A stretch of DNA of 64,000 bases from DASSUC01 sp035650075. GTDB taxonomy: Bacteria > Actinomycetota > Actinomycetes > Mycobacteriales > Micromonosporaceae. Position numbers and translations under genes: made by a program. Under the pieces are notes generated by a model. It did not search any database, was not told the DNA's origin, and saw only the letters and a program-made list of their open reading frames with translations. Below, one piece after another: positions 7,664 to 14,665 of this stretch. The first letter of the stretch is position 1, and the number at the start of each line of letters is the position of its first letter. The stretch covers positions 6,323-70,322 of the forward strand of contig DASRII010000468.1 of assembly GCA_035650075.1 (NCBI GenBank). Direction: 5' to 3'.

Positions 7664-9166
7664 ATGCCGGTGGACAGGTTGACGCCGGAAGACCAGCTCA
7701 TGCTGTGGCCCGACGAGATCTGGCCGCAGGAGAACGCCATGCTGGCGGTCCTCGACGGCAGTGGGTTGTTCGACGCGGACGGTCGGTTCCGCCTCGAGGC
7801 CGTCCAGGAGACGATCCGATCGCGGTTGCATCTCGTGCCGCGGTTGCGACAGCTGCTCTACCTACCGGGACCCGGGCTCGGCCGTCCACTGTGGGTGGAC
7901 GCTCCGGCATTCGACATCCGCGAACATGTACGGGTGGAGCCGCTCGCCGCCCCTGCGGACGAGGCCGCTTTGCTGGCCGCGGCCGAGGAGCTGCGGCGGC
8001 TACGGCTGGACCACTCCCGTCCACTGTGGATGATGTGGCTCCTGCCGGGGCTGCCGGGTCGGCGGGTGGGCATGTTCGTCAAGCTGCACCACGTACTCGC
8101 CGACGGGATGGCCAGCATTGCGACCATGGCTGCCTTCCTGGATACCGAGCCATCCGCGGCGGGCGTGTCGGCTCCACTGTGGACACCGCCGCCGCCCTGG
8201 CCGTCGAACCGCGACCTGGCCGCCGACAACGTCCGGGCGCACATGGCCGCCATGGGTCGCGCCGTATCTGCGGTGGTACACCCGCTGGCCACCGCCAGAC
8301 GGGTCGTGGCCACCTGGCCGGCGGTGCGGGAACTCTTCGGCGTTCGGCCGGCCCCGGCGACCAGTCTGGACCGGCTGGTTGGCCCGGACCGCACCATGGC
8401 AGTCGTCCGTACCGGTCTCGCCGAGGTCGCGGACATCGGCCACCGGTACGACGCGACGGTCAACGACGTCCTTCTCACACTGATCACCGGCGGCCTGCGA
8501 AACCTCCTGCGCACCCGCGGCGAAGACGTCGACGGCGGTACCGTGCGCTGCTACGTACCCATCTCGCTGCGCCACCCCGACCCTCGCGCGGTGGCGTCCG
8601 GGAACCTCATCAGCCAGATGGTCGTGCCGCTGCCCGTCGACACGGCCGATGCCGGCCTCCGGCTCCGACGGATCGCCGCCGAGACCGTGACGCGCAAGGC
8701 GAAGACGCGCCCGTCGCTCGGCGCGCTGTTCCATGGCGCCATCTCCCGGCGGGTGCTGCTGAAGCTCGTCGCGCGGCAGCGGGTCAACGTGACGACCGCC
8801 AACCTGCGCGGGCCGGCCTCGCCGCGCTACCTCGCGGGAGCCCGGCTGCTCGAAGCCTTTCCCGTGCTACCACTGATCGCCAACGTGTCGCTCGGCGTGG
8901 GTGCGCTGTCCTACGCCGGACGGTTCGCCATCACCGTCACCGCCGACCGCGACGCGTACCCCGATCTCGCCGCGTTCACCGCTGGCGTGCGCGGCGACTT
9001 GCGGGCTCTCTGTGCCGGACCGCTAGGTACCGGCGCGCGCCTTGACGATGGCGCGGACGACCAGCAGCGCCGCCACGGCGACGAGCTGTCCGCCGAGGAT
9101 CACCTTGTTGATGTCGACGGCGGGTCGCCAGCGGACGGAACCCTCTTGGAGGACGTACACACCTAG
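7664..9166 (+). CDS. wax ester synthase / diacylglycerol acyltransferase (WS/DGAT, Tgs-like)
   Basis: The protein is 500 residues from the ATG at 7664, which follows a GGGGG-rich ribosome-binding site. The N-terminus (PVDRLTPEDQLMLW) is typical of WS/DGAT proteins. The catalytic HHxxxDG motif is present at residues 142-148 (KLHHVLADGMAS). NDVLLTLITGGLRN and CYVPISLRH are the usual mid-domain motifs, and NVTTANLRGP is the usual C-terminal one. Role: acyl-CoA-dependent synthesis of triacylglycerol or wax esters for storage. In M. tuberculosis the homologue tgs1 is a DosR-regulon gene next to an Acg-family nitroreductase, as here. The frame continues about 45 residues beyond the usual end with Asp/Gly/Arg-rich sequence, overlapping the convergent GerW gene by 144 bases. 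The extra tail has probably arisen by loss of an earlier stop codon. Confidence 0.87.
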   Translation: MPVDRLTPEDQLMLWPDEIWPQENAMLAVLDGSGLFDADGRFRLEAVQETIRSRLHLVPRLRQLLYLPGPGLGRPLWVDAPAFDIREHVRVEPLAAPADEAALLAAAEELRRLRLDHSRPLWMMWLLPGLPGRRVGMFVKLHHVLADGMASIATMAAFLDTEPSAAGVSAPLWTPPPPWPSNRDLAADNVRAHMAAMGRAVSAVVHPLATARRVVATWPAVRELFGVRPAPATSLDRLVGPDRTMAVVRTGLAEVADIGHRYDATVNDVLLTLITGGLRNLLRTRGEDVDGGTVRCYVPISLRHPDPRAVASGNLISQMVVPLPVDTADAGLRLRRIAAETVTRKAKTRPSLGALFHGAISRRVLLKLVARQRVNVTTANLRGPASPRYLAGARLLEAFPVLPLIANVSLGVGALSYAGRFAITVTADRDAYPDLAAFTAGVRGDLRALCAGPLGTGARLDDGADDQQRRHGDELSAEDHLVDVDGGSPADGTLLEDVHT

Positions 9167-9394
9167 CGGCTTGGCCGTCAGCCCGATGCCGCCGCCCGAG
9201 CCGCGGTTCTCCTGGCCCGCCTCCGCTGGACCATGGCCGCTGCCGCCCCCGCCGCCTCCGCTGACCTTGGCGACCGGTAGCACGGTCAGTCCATTGTGGT
9301 TGATCGGTGCACCGAACACGGTGTCGGCACCGGCCTCGCCCACCGCCTTACGGATGGTCTCCAGTACGTCCGTGTCCTGCGTCGTCTGAGTCAC
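9023..9394 (-). CDS. GerW/YtfJ-family sporulation-associated protein
   Basis: This 123-residue protein contains DTVFGAPINHNGLTVLPVA (N-terminal half), a glycine-rich stretch, then GIGLTAKPLGVYVL and RPAVDINKVILGG. This is the standard order of YtfJ/GerW-like proteins found in spore formers and in many actinomycetes, followed by a short hydrophobic C-terminus. The exact role is not known outside Bacillus spore germination. It starts with GTG after an AGGGGGC site. It overlaps the small membrane protein gene by 47 bases at its start, and the convergent WS/DGAT gene by 144 bases at its end. Confidence 0.85.
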   Translation of the reverse strand: MTQTTQDTDVLETIRKAVGEAGADTVFGAPINHNGLTVLPVAKVSGGGGGGSGHGPAEAGQENRGSGGGIGLTAKPLGVYVLQEGSVRWRPAVDINKVILGGQLVAVAALLVVRAIVKARAGT

Positions 9395-9539
9395 GAAAAC
9401 CAGCCCCCTTCGCAGCGGCCGGGCTGCCGAGCGTGCGCACCAGCAGCACGATCGCGGCGATGATCAAACCCCAGAATAGCAGGTTGCCGAAGACCATCGG
9501 CAGCATCATGCCCCAGCCGCCGTTGCCCCAGTACATCAT
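9348..9539 (-). CDS. small single-span membrane protein
   Basis: This 63-residue protein starts MMYWGNGGWGMM, a Gly/Trp/Met-rich opening, and has one hydrophobic helix (about residues 15-35, LLFWGLIIAAIVLLVRTL) followed by a charged tail. A strong AGGAGG site precedes the double ATG. It lies between the second Acg nitroreductase (12 bases upstream) and the GerW gene, which it overlaps by 47 bases in another frame. The three probably share a transcript. The function is unknown. Similar tiny W/G/M-rich membrane proteins are common in actinomycetes. Confidence 0.6.
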   Translation of the reverse strand: MMYWGNGGWGMMLPMVFGNLLFWGLIIAAIVLLVRTLGSPAAAKGAGFRDSDDAGHGRTGDHP

Positions 9540-9551
9540 CGTGCTCGCCTC

Positions 9552-10532
9552 CTAACTGGACTGTCCATCATGGACAATGAAGTCGTCGATGTCGCGGCGT
9601 GGCGTCGGGAAGCCCGGTACGCCGTAGCCGATGCGCAGAACCATCTGCGGGGTACCGAACCGGCCGAGGCCCAGTCGTAGTTGCTCACGCGCGGCGGTGA
9701 CCTCGATGGGTTGGGAGAGCATGGAGACGGCCAGCCCGGCGGTAGTAGCGGTCAGCAGCACGCGTTGCAGGGCCATGCCCGCGACGAGTTGTTGGTGCTG
9801 TGTGTCGCCGGAGGTACCGAGGACCGCGACGAGCGGGTCGGATTCGAAATCCTCGTGGATGCCGCGCGCATAGTGGTGGAAGGGGCGGGTGGGTAGCAGG
9901 TCCCGCGGTTCGGGGCTGGGTCCACCGGCGCTGGCGGGGACGCCGTCGACGTGGCTGTCGTCGGTTCGGCTCCAGGCGGCGATTTCGGTGCGGTACTCGG
10001 GGTCACGGTCCAGCACCCGGGAGGCGGCCTGCGCGATCTCGCCGACGGCGGTCAGCGGGCCGCGGCCGATGAGGAGATCCAGCCAGGCCTTCTCGGCGCG
10101 GGCGGCTTCGACGAGCGCGGTGCGGGCCGATGCCGGTACCGGGTCCGGGTGAAACGGGGCGCGGTTGCTGTGCCGGCGGGTGATGGCTTCGTGCAGGCGG
10201 TGCTCGGTGGGCGTGGCGGGTCGAGGGTCGGCCGGTACGAGCCGGATCATGAGGTGCGGATCGGCGGGGTCCGGACGTACTACCGGGTCGGTGGGCCGGC
10301 CGGCGACGGCCATGGCGAGCCGGGCGTTGAACGCGGCGGCGCCACACGCCAGGCGCAGTCCCCAGCCGTACGCGTCGGCCACCGGCAGCCGGCGGGTCGG
10401 ATCCGCGTAGACATCGATGACTCCGTCGTGCAGGCGGAACCGCCAGGGCTGGCTGTTGTGCATCGACGGCGCCCGGATCGCCGCCTGCACGGCGCGCCGG
10501 AGCGTCATGTCGGTCATCGTGTCGGTGGTCAC
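9552..10532 (-). CDS. second Acg-family nitroreductase-like protein
   Basis: This 326-residue paralogue of the protein at 4595-5551 has the same APSMHNSQPW opening motif, AAFNARLAMAVAGR and RRHSNRAPFHPDP. The GTG start at 10532 is supported by a GAGGGGG ribosome-binding site; ATG codons 5 and 8 codons later are alternatives. Its expected function is flavin binding or sequestration during redox or hypoxic stress. A clear DosR-like box (GGGACCTATGGCCC) lies 66 bases upstream, mirroring the first copy. The small membrane protein and the GerW gene follow on the same strand. Near the 3' end the coding sequence contains the perfect 7-base inverted repeat TGTCCAT-C-ATGGACA (9562-9576). Confidence 0.86.
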   Translation of the reverse strand: MTTDTMTDMTLRRAVQAAIRAPSMHNSQPWRFRLHDGVIDVYADPTRRLPVADAYGWGLRLACGAAAFNARLAMAVAGRPTDPVVRPDPADPHLMIRLVPADPRPATPTEHRLHEAITRRHSNRAPFHPDPVPASARTALVEAARAEKAWLDLLIGRGPLTAVGEIAQAASRVLDRDPEYRTEIAAWSRTDDSHVDGVPASAGGPSPEPRDLLPTRPFHHYARGIHEDFESDPLVAVLGTSGDTQHQQLVAGMALQRVLLTATTAGLAVSMLSQPIEVTAAREQLRLGLGRFGTPQMVLRIGYGVPGFPTPRRDIDDFIVHDGQSS

Positions 10533-10597
10533 GGCAACCCCCTCGCGCGATTCCTGCCCAGGCCACTACCGTGCGCCGGTCCGTCGCCCGAGGGACA

Positions 10598-10611
10598 GGG
10601 CCATAGGTCCC
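10598..10611 (-). promoter_or_regulatory. DosR/DevR-like box before the second Acg nitroreductase
   Basis: On the minus strand the sequence is GGGACCTATGGCCC, the best match of the three boxes to the actinobacterial DevR/DosR pattern GGGAC-N4-G(T/C)CCC. It lies 66 bases before the GTG start, similar to the 59-base spacing of the first box. It is just downstream of the narG::narK remnant. Confidence 0.6.
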
Positions 10612-10614
10612 TTC

Positions 10615-11226
10615 CTATGTGGACGGTTCGACCTCGGCGTCCCGGCGAGCGAGCCCGGCCATCTTCACGCCGGTGTAGACGGCCGCGGCCAGCGCGACGT
10701 CGGACAGCAACATGAGCCCGATGGCGTAGGACTGCTCGATGCCGTAGATGGCTCCCATGACCAGCGGTGACACGAAGCCTCCGAGGCCGCCCGCAGCACC
10801 GACGAGACCGGTGATGGCACCCACCTTGTCGGCCGGGGCGAGCTTGCCGACGAGAGCGAACACGGCGCCGCTCGCGGCGCCGAGCAGGCAGGCCATGCCG
10901 AGGAACGCGGCGGTGCCCACCGGGACCAGCGCGGGTTGGAAGGCCTGGACTATCGCGAGCAGGGCCACGCCGGAGAAGACACCGCGGGCGTACGGGTACC
11001 GCACCCGCGTCGGCGAGTACGTGTACCAGGAGAACGCCGCACCGCGTGGGCAACCGCGCGGCTTGTACTCCGGCCGATCCGCGCCGACCGACGGGTAGTC
11101 GGTCTGCTGCGACTCCCAGGTGATGATGCCGTCCCGGACGTCGGCGTCCCGCCCGCCGATCTGGTACAGCGCCCGACCCCGGACATCGGCGTGTATAGGG
11201 TCCTTCGACCCCCCGTTACCTGCCAC
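10615..11226 (-). pseudogene. chimeric remnant: NarG N-terminal fragment joined to NarK C-terminal half
   Basis: The 203-residue frame joins two unrelated families. Residues about 30-75 (DGIITWESQQTDYPS, RPEYKPRGCPRGAAFSWY, SPTRVRYPYARG) match the N-terminal region of respiratory nitrate reductase alpha subunit NarG. From about residue 78 the sequence is membrane protein: LAPADKVGAITGLVGAAGGLGGF and SPLVMGAIYGIEQSYAIGLM are typical of the last helices of NarK nitrate/nitrite transporters. Everything between is missing: most of narG, any narHJI, and the first half of narK. The simplest reading is a large in-frame deletion. In M. tuberculosis a comparable fusion product, NarX, lies beside narK2 in the DosR regulon, so fusion of Nar fragments is not unprecedented. 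The NarG metal-site residues are incomplete and the NarK part has about four helices, so enzyme or transport function is unlikely. Confidence 0.8.
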
Positions 11227-11264
11227 TGTCCCCTGAACACCGCTGGCGTGCCGGCGAAACGGAG

Positions 11265-11957
11265 TCAGCGCCGCATCACTACCGTGAACCGCACCCCGTC
11301 GGCCGTCCTCGTGGCATCGAGGTCCACCGGGTAACTCCCGTGGCGCTCCAACTCGTGCGCGACCTGATCCGCGTCGAGGTCGGCGTACCAGAACCAGCCG
11401 TCGCGGTCGGTACGCAGAGCGACGGCGGTGAACCGCGGCTCCCCGGCGTGGGCGCGGAGCCGGATCGGGACGGCGTCGACGTCCCGCAGCCGTTCCTCGA
11501 GCTGGTCCATGGTGACGTCCGCGATCAGCGTGGTGGCCGACCCTCCATCGAGGACGATGGCGTAGCGGCGGGCACCGCCCGTGCGGTAGGTAGCGATGTC
11601 GGCCGCGCCGCCGTGCTCGGCGAGGAGCGTGGTCGCCGCGGCCTCGTCGAGATCGATGTGGACGTTCGATCCCGGCGCCGGATCCAGGACGATCGAGAAC
11701 AGCGGGGCCGGGCCGCTGTCGTCGACGGTGATCGCGGCGGCGTGCGGGATCGCCGCCCCGTCGAGGTCGAGCTCGTAGCCGGCGTCGGCGCGCCCGTCCC
11801 CGTAGACGAGCGCGGCGAAGCGCCGACCCGGACCGGCACCGTACGCCGACAGCCGGACCAGGCGCACGCCGGGGGTGACGAGCGACGCGATGTGCTCGGG
11901 CCGGGCGTCATGCGCCCAGAACCACGATTCCGGCCGGCTCGAGGCATCGGTGGTCAT
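11265..11957 (-). CDS. bacterial tandem-repeat (BTRD1-like) protein
   Basis: This 230-residue protein is made of four to five imperfect repeats of about 45-50 residues. Each contains a GxRLVRLSAYGxGPGRRFAAL-like strand pair (for example LVRLSAYGAGPGRRFAALVY, then ADIATYRTGGARRYAIVL, then IRLRAHAGEPRFTAVAL). This resembles the bacterial tandem repeat domain found in polyglycine hydrolases and many secreted actinobacterial proteins. No signal peptide, hydrolase domain or catalytic motif is present, so this is a repeat domain on its own. The ATG at 11957 starts the repeat region; longer upstream reading is not supported. It is divergent from the oligopeptide transporter operon, with 121 bases between the two starts. 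Confidence 0.65.
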   Translation of the reverse strand: MTTDASSRPESWFWAHDARPEHIASLVTPGVRLVRLSAYGAGPGRRFAALVYGDGRADAGYELDLDGAAIPHAAAITVDDSGPAPLFSIVLDPAPGSNVHIDLDEAAATTLLAEHGGAADIATYRTGGARRYAIVLDGGSATTLIADVTMDQLEERLRDVDAVPIRLRAHAGEPRFTAVALRTDRDGWFWYADLDADQVAHELERHGSYPVDLDATRTADGVRFTVVMRR

Positions 11958-12078
11958 GAAGGCACGGTACGGCACTGGGCGCAGCGGACGAGAGCAGCGC
12001 CGATACCTGGTTCGGACGCACAAAGACAGGCCGGAGCGACACGGGCAGGCTGCGCCAAGGACCCCTAGTGGAGGCGCG

Positions 12079-13665
12079 ATGAAACCTGTTCTGACGGTTG
12101 CCGCGGTCGGCGCTCTGACGCTGACCCTCGCCGCGTGTGGTGGCGGCGGTGGGGGGACCTCGGGCGGCCAGCAGTTCGCCAACGGCAAGACGTTCACGAT
12201 GGTGCTGGGCTCGGATCCCGGCACGCTGGATCCACACTTCACGTCCCTGTCCAGCGCGCTGCAGGCCGACCGGTTCCTGTACGACTCGTTGATCAACATC
12301 GACGAGCAGGGTGAGCTGGTGTCCGGCCTCGCGGAGAAGTGGACCGGTACCAACACCACGGTCACGTACACCCTGCGCAAGAACGTCACCTGCTCGGACG
12401 GCACCGCGCTGACCGCGAGCCAGATCGCGAAGAACATCACGTTCGTCGGCGACGTCAAGAACGCCTCGACCAGGGTCGGCGTGTTCGTCCCGGCCGGTGC
12501 CACGGCGACCGGTGACGACACCGCCGGTACGGTCACCGTCACCTCGCCGTCCCCGGACCCGTTCCTCGACCGCAACGTCGGCGGCCTGCAGATCGTGTGC
12601 CCCGCCGGGATGGCCGACCGCAATCTCCTCAAACAGGGCGCCAGCGGTACCGGGATGTTCACGGTCACCGAGGTGGTGGCCAACGACCACTACACGCTGA
12701 CGCGGCGCAAGGACTATGCGTGGGGTCCCGGTGACTGGAAGGTCGAGCAGGACGGGCTACCGGAGAAGGTTGTCCTGAAGATCGTCGCGAACGAGACGAC
12801 GGCCGCGAACCTGCTGCTCTCCGGCGAGGTCAACGTGACCCGGCCGATCGGCCCGGACCGGCAGCGGTTGCAGGGCGCCAAGCTGTTCGAGCGCAGCATC
12901 ACCGCGCCGTTGGGCGAACTGTGGTTCAACCAGAAGGCCGGCATGCCGGGCGCCGACGAAGCCGTCCGGAAGGCACTGACGCAGGCCCTGGACCTGACCC
13001 AACTCGGTCAGGTGGTGACCAGCGGGACGGGCAAGACGCCGACCAGCCTGGTCGCCCAGGGCGGGCCGTGTACCCAGGACAGCGTCGGCGCCAACCTGCC
13101 CACCCATGACGTGGCCGCGGCGAAGACGGCGCTCGACGGGGCCGGCTGGACGGCCGGTGCGGGCGGCGTCCGGACGAAGAACGGCGCGAAGCTGGCGATC
13201 CTGTTCTACTACCCGGCGGGCCTGGGCCAGAGCATGCAGGCCGGAGCCGAACTGCTCCAGAAGGCGTGGAGCGAGGTAGGGGCCGAGGTGACGCTCAAGG
13301 GCGTGACCGACGCGGAGGTCGGCACGCTCGTCGTCGGCGGGCAGGGTGCCTGGCAGGCCGCCTTCCTGCCACTCGGGCTCACCCTGCCGACGCAGCTCGT
13401 ACCGTTCGTGTCCGGGCCGGGCGCGCCCAACGGCGCCAACTTCGCCAGCATCGAGAACTCGGACTACACGACCAACGTCCAGGCGGCGATGAACAGCACC
13501 GGCGCGGCCGGCTGCGACAAGTGGACAGCGGCCGAAGCGGCGTTGGTCAAGGGAGTCGACATCGTGCCGTTCGTCGACTCGACGGTGCCCGCCTTCGGCA
13601 AGGGGGCAACGTTCGAGCTCACCTCGGGCAGCATCGACCCGACGTCGATCCGGATGCTGGCCTGA
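12079..13665 (+). CDS. family 5 oligopeptide ABC transporter substrate-binding lipoprotein
   Basis: This 528-residue protein has a lipoprotein signal ending LAAC (Cys20), then a glycine-rich spacer. The mature part begins with the family 5 pattern TMVLGSDPGTLDPHF and continues DRFLYDSLINIDEQGELVSG. Later come GMFTVTEVVANDHYTL and ALDLTQLGQVV, as in DppA/OppA proteins. It sits outside the membrane and delivers di- or oligopeptides (or nickel/glycans in some family members) to the permeases encoded immediately downstream. The ATG at 12079 has a GGAGG site 6 bases before it. The S9 peptidase downstream favours peptides as the substrate. Confidence 0.93.
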   Translation: MKPVLTVAAVGALTLTLAACGGGGGGTSGGQQFANGKTFTMVLGSDPGTLDPHFTSLSSALQADRFLYDSLINIDEQGELVSGLAEKWTGTNTTVTYTLRKNVTCSDGTALTASQIAKNITFVGDVKNASTRVGVFVPAGATATGDDTAGTVTVTSPSPDPFLDRNVGGLQIVCPAGMADRNLLKQGASGTGMFTVTEVVANDHYTLTRRKDYAWGPGDWKVEQDGLPEKVVLKIVANETTAANLLLSGEVNVTRPIGPDRQRLQGAKLFERSITAPLGELWFNQKAGMPGADEAVRKALTQALDLTQLGQVVTSGTGKTPTSLVAQGGPCTQDSVGANLPTHDVAAAKTALDGAGWTAGAGGVRTKNGAKLAILFYYPAGLGQSMQAGAELLQKAWSEVGAEVTLKGVTDAEVGTLVVGGQGAWQAAFLPLGLTLPTQLVPFVSGPGAPNGANFASIENSDYTTNVQAAMNSTGAAGCDKWTAAEAALVKGVDIVPFVDSTVPAFGKGATFELTSGSIDPTSIRMLA

Positions 13666-13669
13666 CGAC

Positions 13670-14665
13670 ATGGCGAGCCCGACCGCAGCCATGGCACCGA
13701 CGTTGGAGCGTTTCGCGGACAACGTCTGGCTGCGGTTCGGGCTCCGCCGGCTGGGACGGCTGCTGGTGTCGGTCTGGGTACTGCTCACCGCCGCGTTCCT
13801 GATGATTCACCTGATCCCGGGCGACCCGGTGCGCGCGGCGCTCGGCATCGCCGCACCACCGGAGCTGGTGGCCGCGCGTCGCGAGGCGCTCGGGCTCAAC
13901 GATCCGCTGTGGCTGCAGTACGTGCACTACCTGCGGGACCTGTTCACCGGCGACCTGGGCGTGTCCACGATCACGGGGTTGCCGGTGGCACAGGTGATCG
14001 GGGACCGCCTCCCGGCAACCGTCGAGCTGGCCCTCGGCGGGTTCGGGCTGGCGGTCGCGATCGCGGTACCGCTCGGTCTCGGGATGGCCGTCCTCACCCG
14101 GGGCGGCCGCCGGCGTCAGGCGGAGCTGGCGTTCACCTCGAGCAGCGTGCTGCTCGCGGCGGTGCCCGAGTTCCTCGTCGCGGTGGGCCTCGTCTACGTG
14201 TTCAGCGTGGCGCTGGGCTGGGCGCCGGTCGCCGGACGGTCCAGCCCGGACTCGTACATCCTGCCGATCGTGGCCCTCGCCGTCGGCCCGGCCGCGGCGC
14301 TGGCGCGGATCGTGCGGGTGGAGACGCTCTCGGTACTGCAGGCCGACTTCATCCGTACCGCGCGGGCCAAGCGACTCCCCGACCGGCTGGTGTACGCCCG
14401 CCATGCCCTGCCGAACGCGCTGACCGCCACGATCACGATCGGCGGCCTGTTGCTCAGCGGGCTCGTAGCCGGCACCGTACTGGTGGAGAACGTGTTCGCC
14501 TGGCCGGGGCTGGGCAGCACGATCGTGCAGTCCATCCTGGCGAAGGACTATCCGGTGGTACAGGCTGTCGTGCTCGTCTACGGGCTCGGCGTGCTCGTGG
14601 TCAACCTGGCCGTCGACGTCACCTTGGCACTGCTCGATCCCCGTTCGACGATCAGGGAGAGCTGA
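13670..14665 (+). CDS. oligopeptide ABC transporter permease, DppB type
   Basis: This 331-residue protein opens with a short cytosolic segment, a first helix (LLVSVWVLLTAAFLMIHLIP) and the DppB-type motif PGDPVRAALG, followed by ALGLNDPLWLQYVHYLRDLF. Five more helices follow, with the EAA-type cytosolic loop IRTARAKRLPDRLVYARHAL. It starts 4 bases after the binding-protein gene, and its stop codon is directly followed by the GTG of the next gene. It pairs with the DppC-like half of the following fused protein to form the channel. Confidence 0.93.
   Translation: MASPTAAMAPTLERFADNVWLRFGLRRLGRLLVSVWVLLTAAFLMIHLIPGDPVRAALGIAAPPELVAARREALGLNDPLWLQYVHYLRDLFTGDLGVSTITGLPVAQVIGDRLPATVELALGGFGLAVAIAVPLGLGMAVLTRGGRRRQAELAFTSSSVLLAAVPEFLVAVGLVYVFSVALGWAPVAGRSSPDSYILPIVALAVGPAAALARIVRVETLSVLQADFIRTARAKRLPDRLVYARHALPNALTATITIGGLLLSGLVAGTVLVENVFAWPGLGSTIVQSILAKDYPVVQAVVLVYGLGVLVVNLAVDVTLALLDPRSTIRES

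Noticed and set aside
9562..9576. TGTCCATCATGGACA as an operator or terminator
   Set aside because: It lies inside the last codons of the nitroreductase with a 1-base centre and a weak stem. It may simply be another member of the TCCA...TGGA word family.
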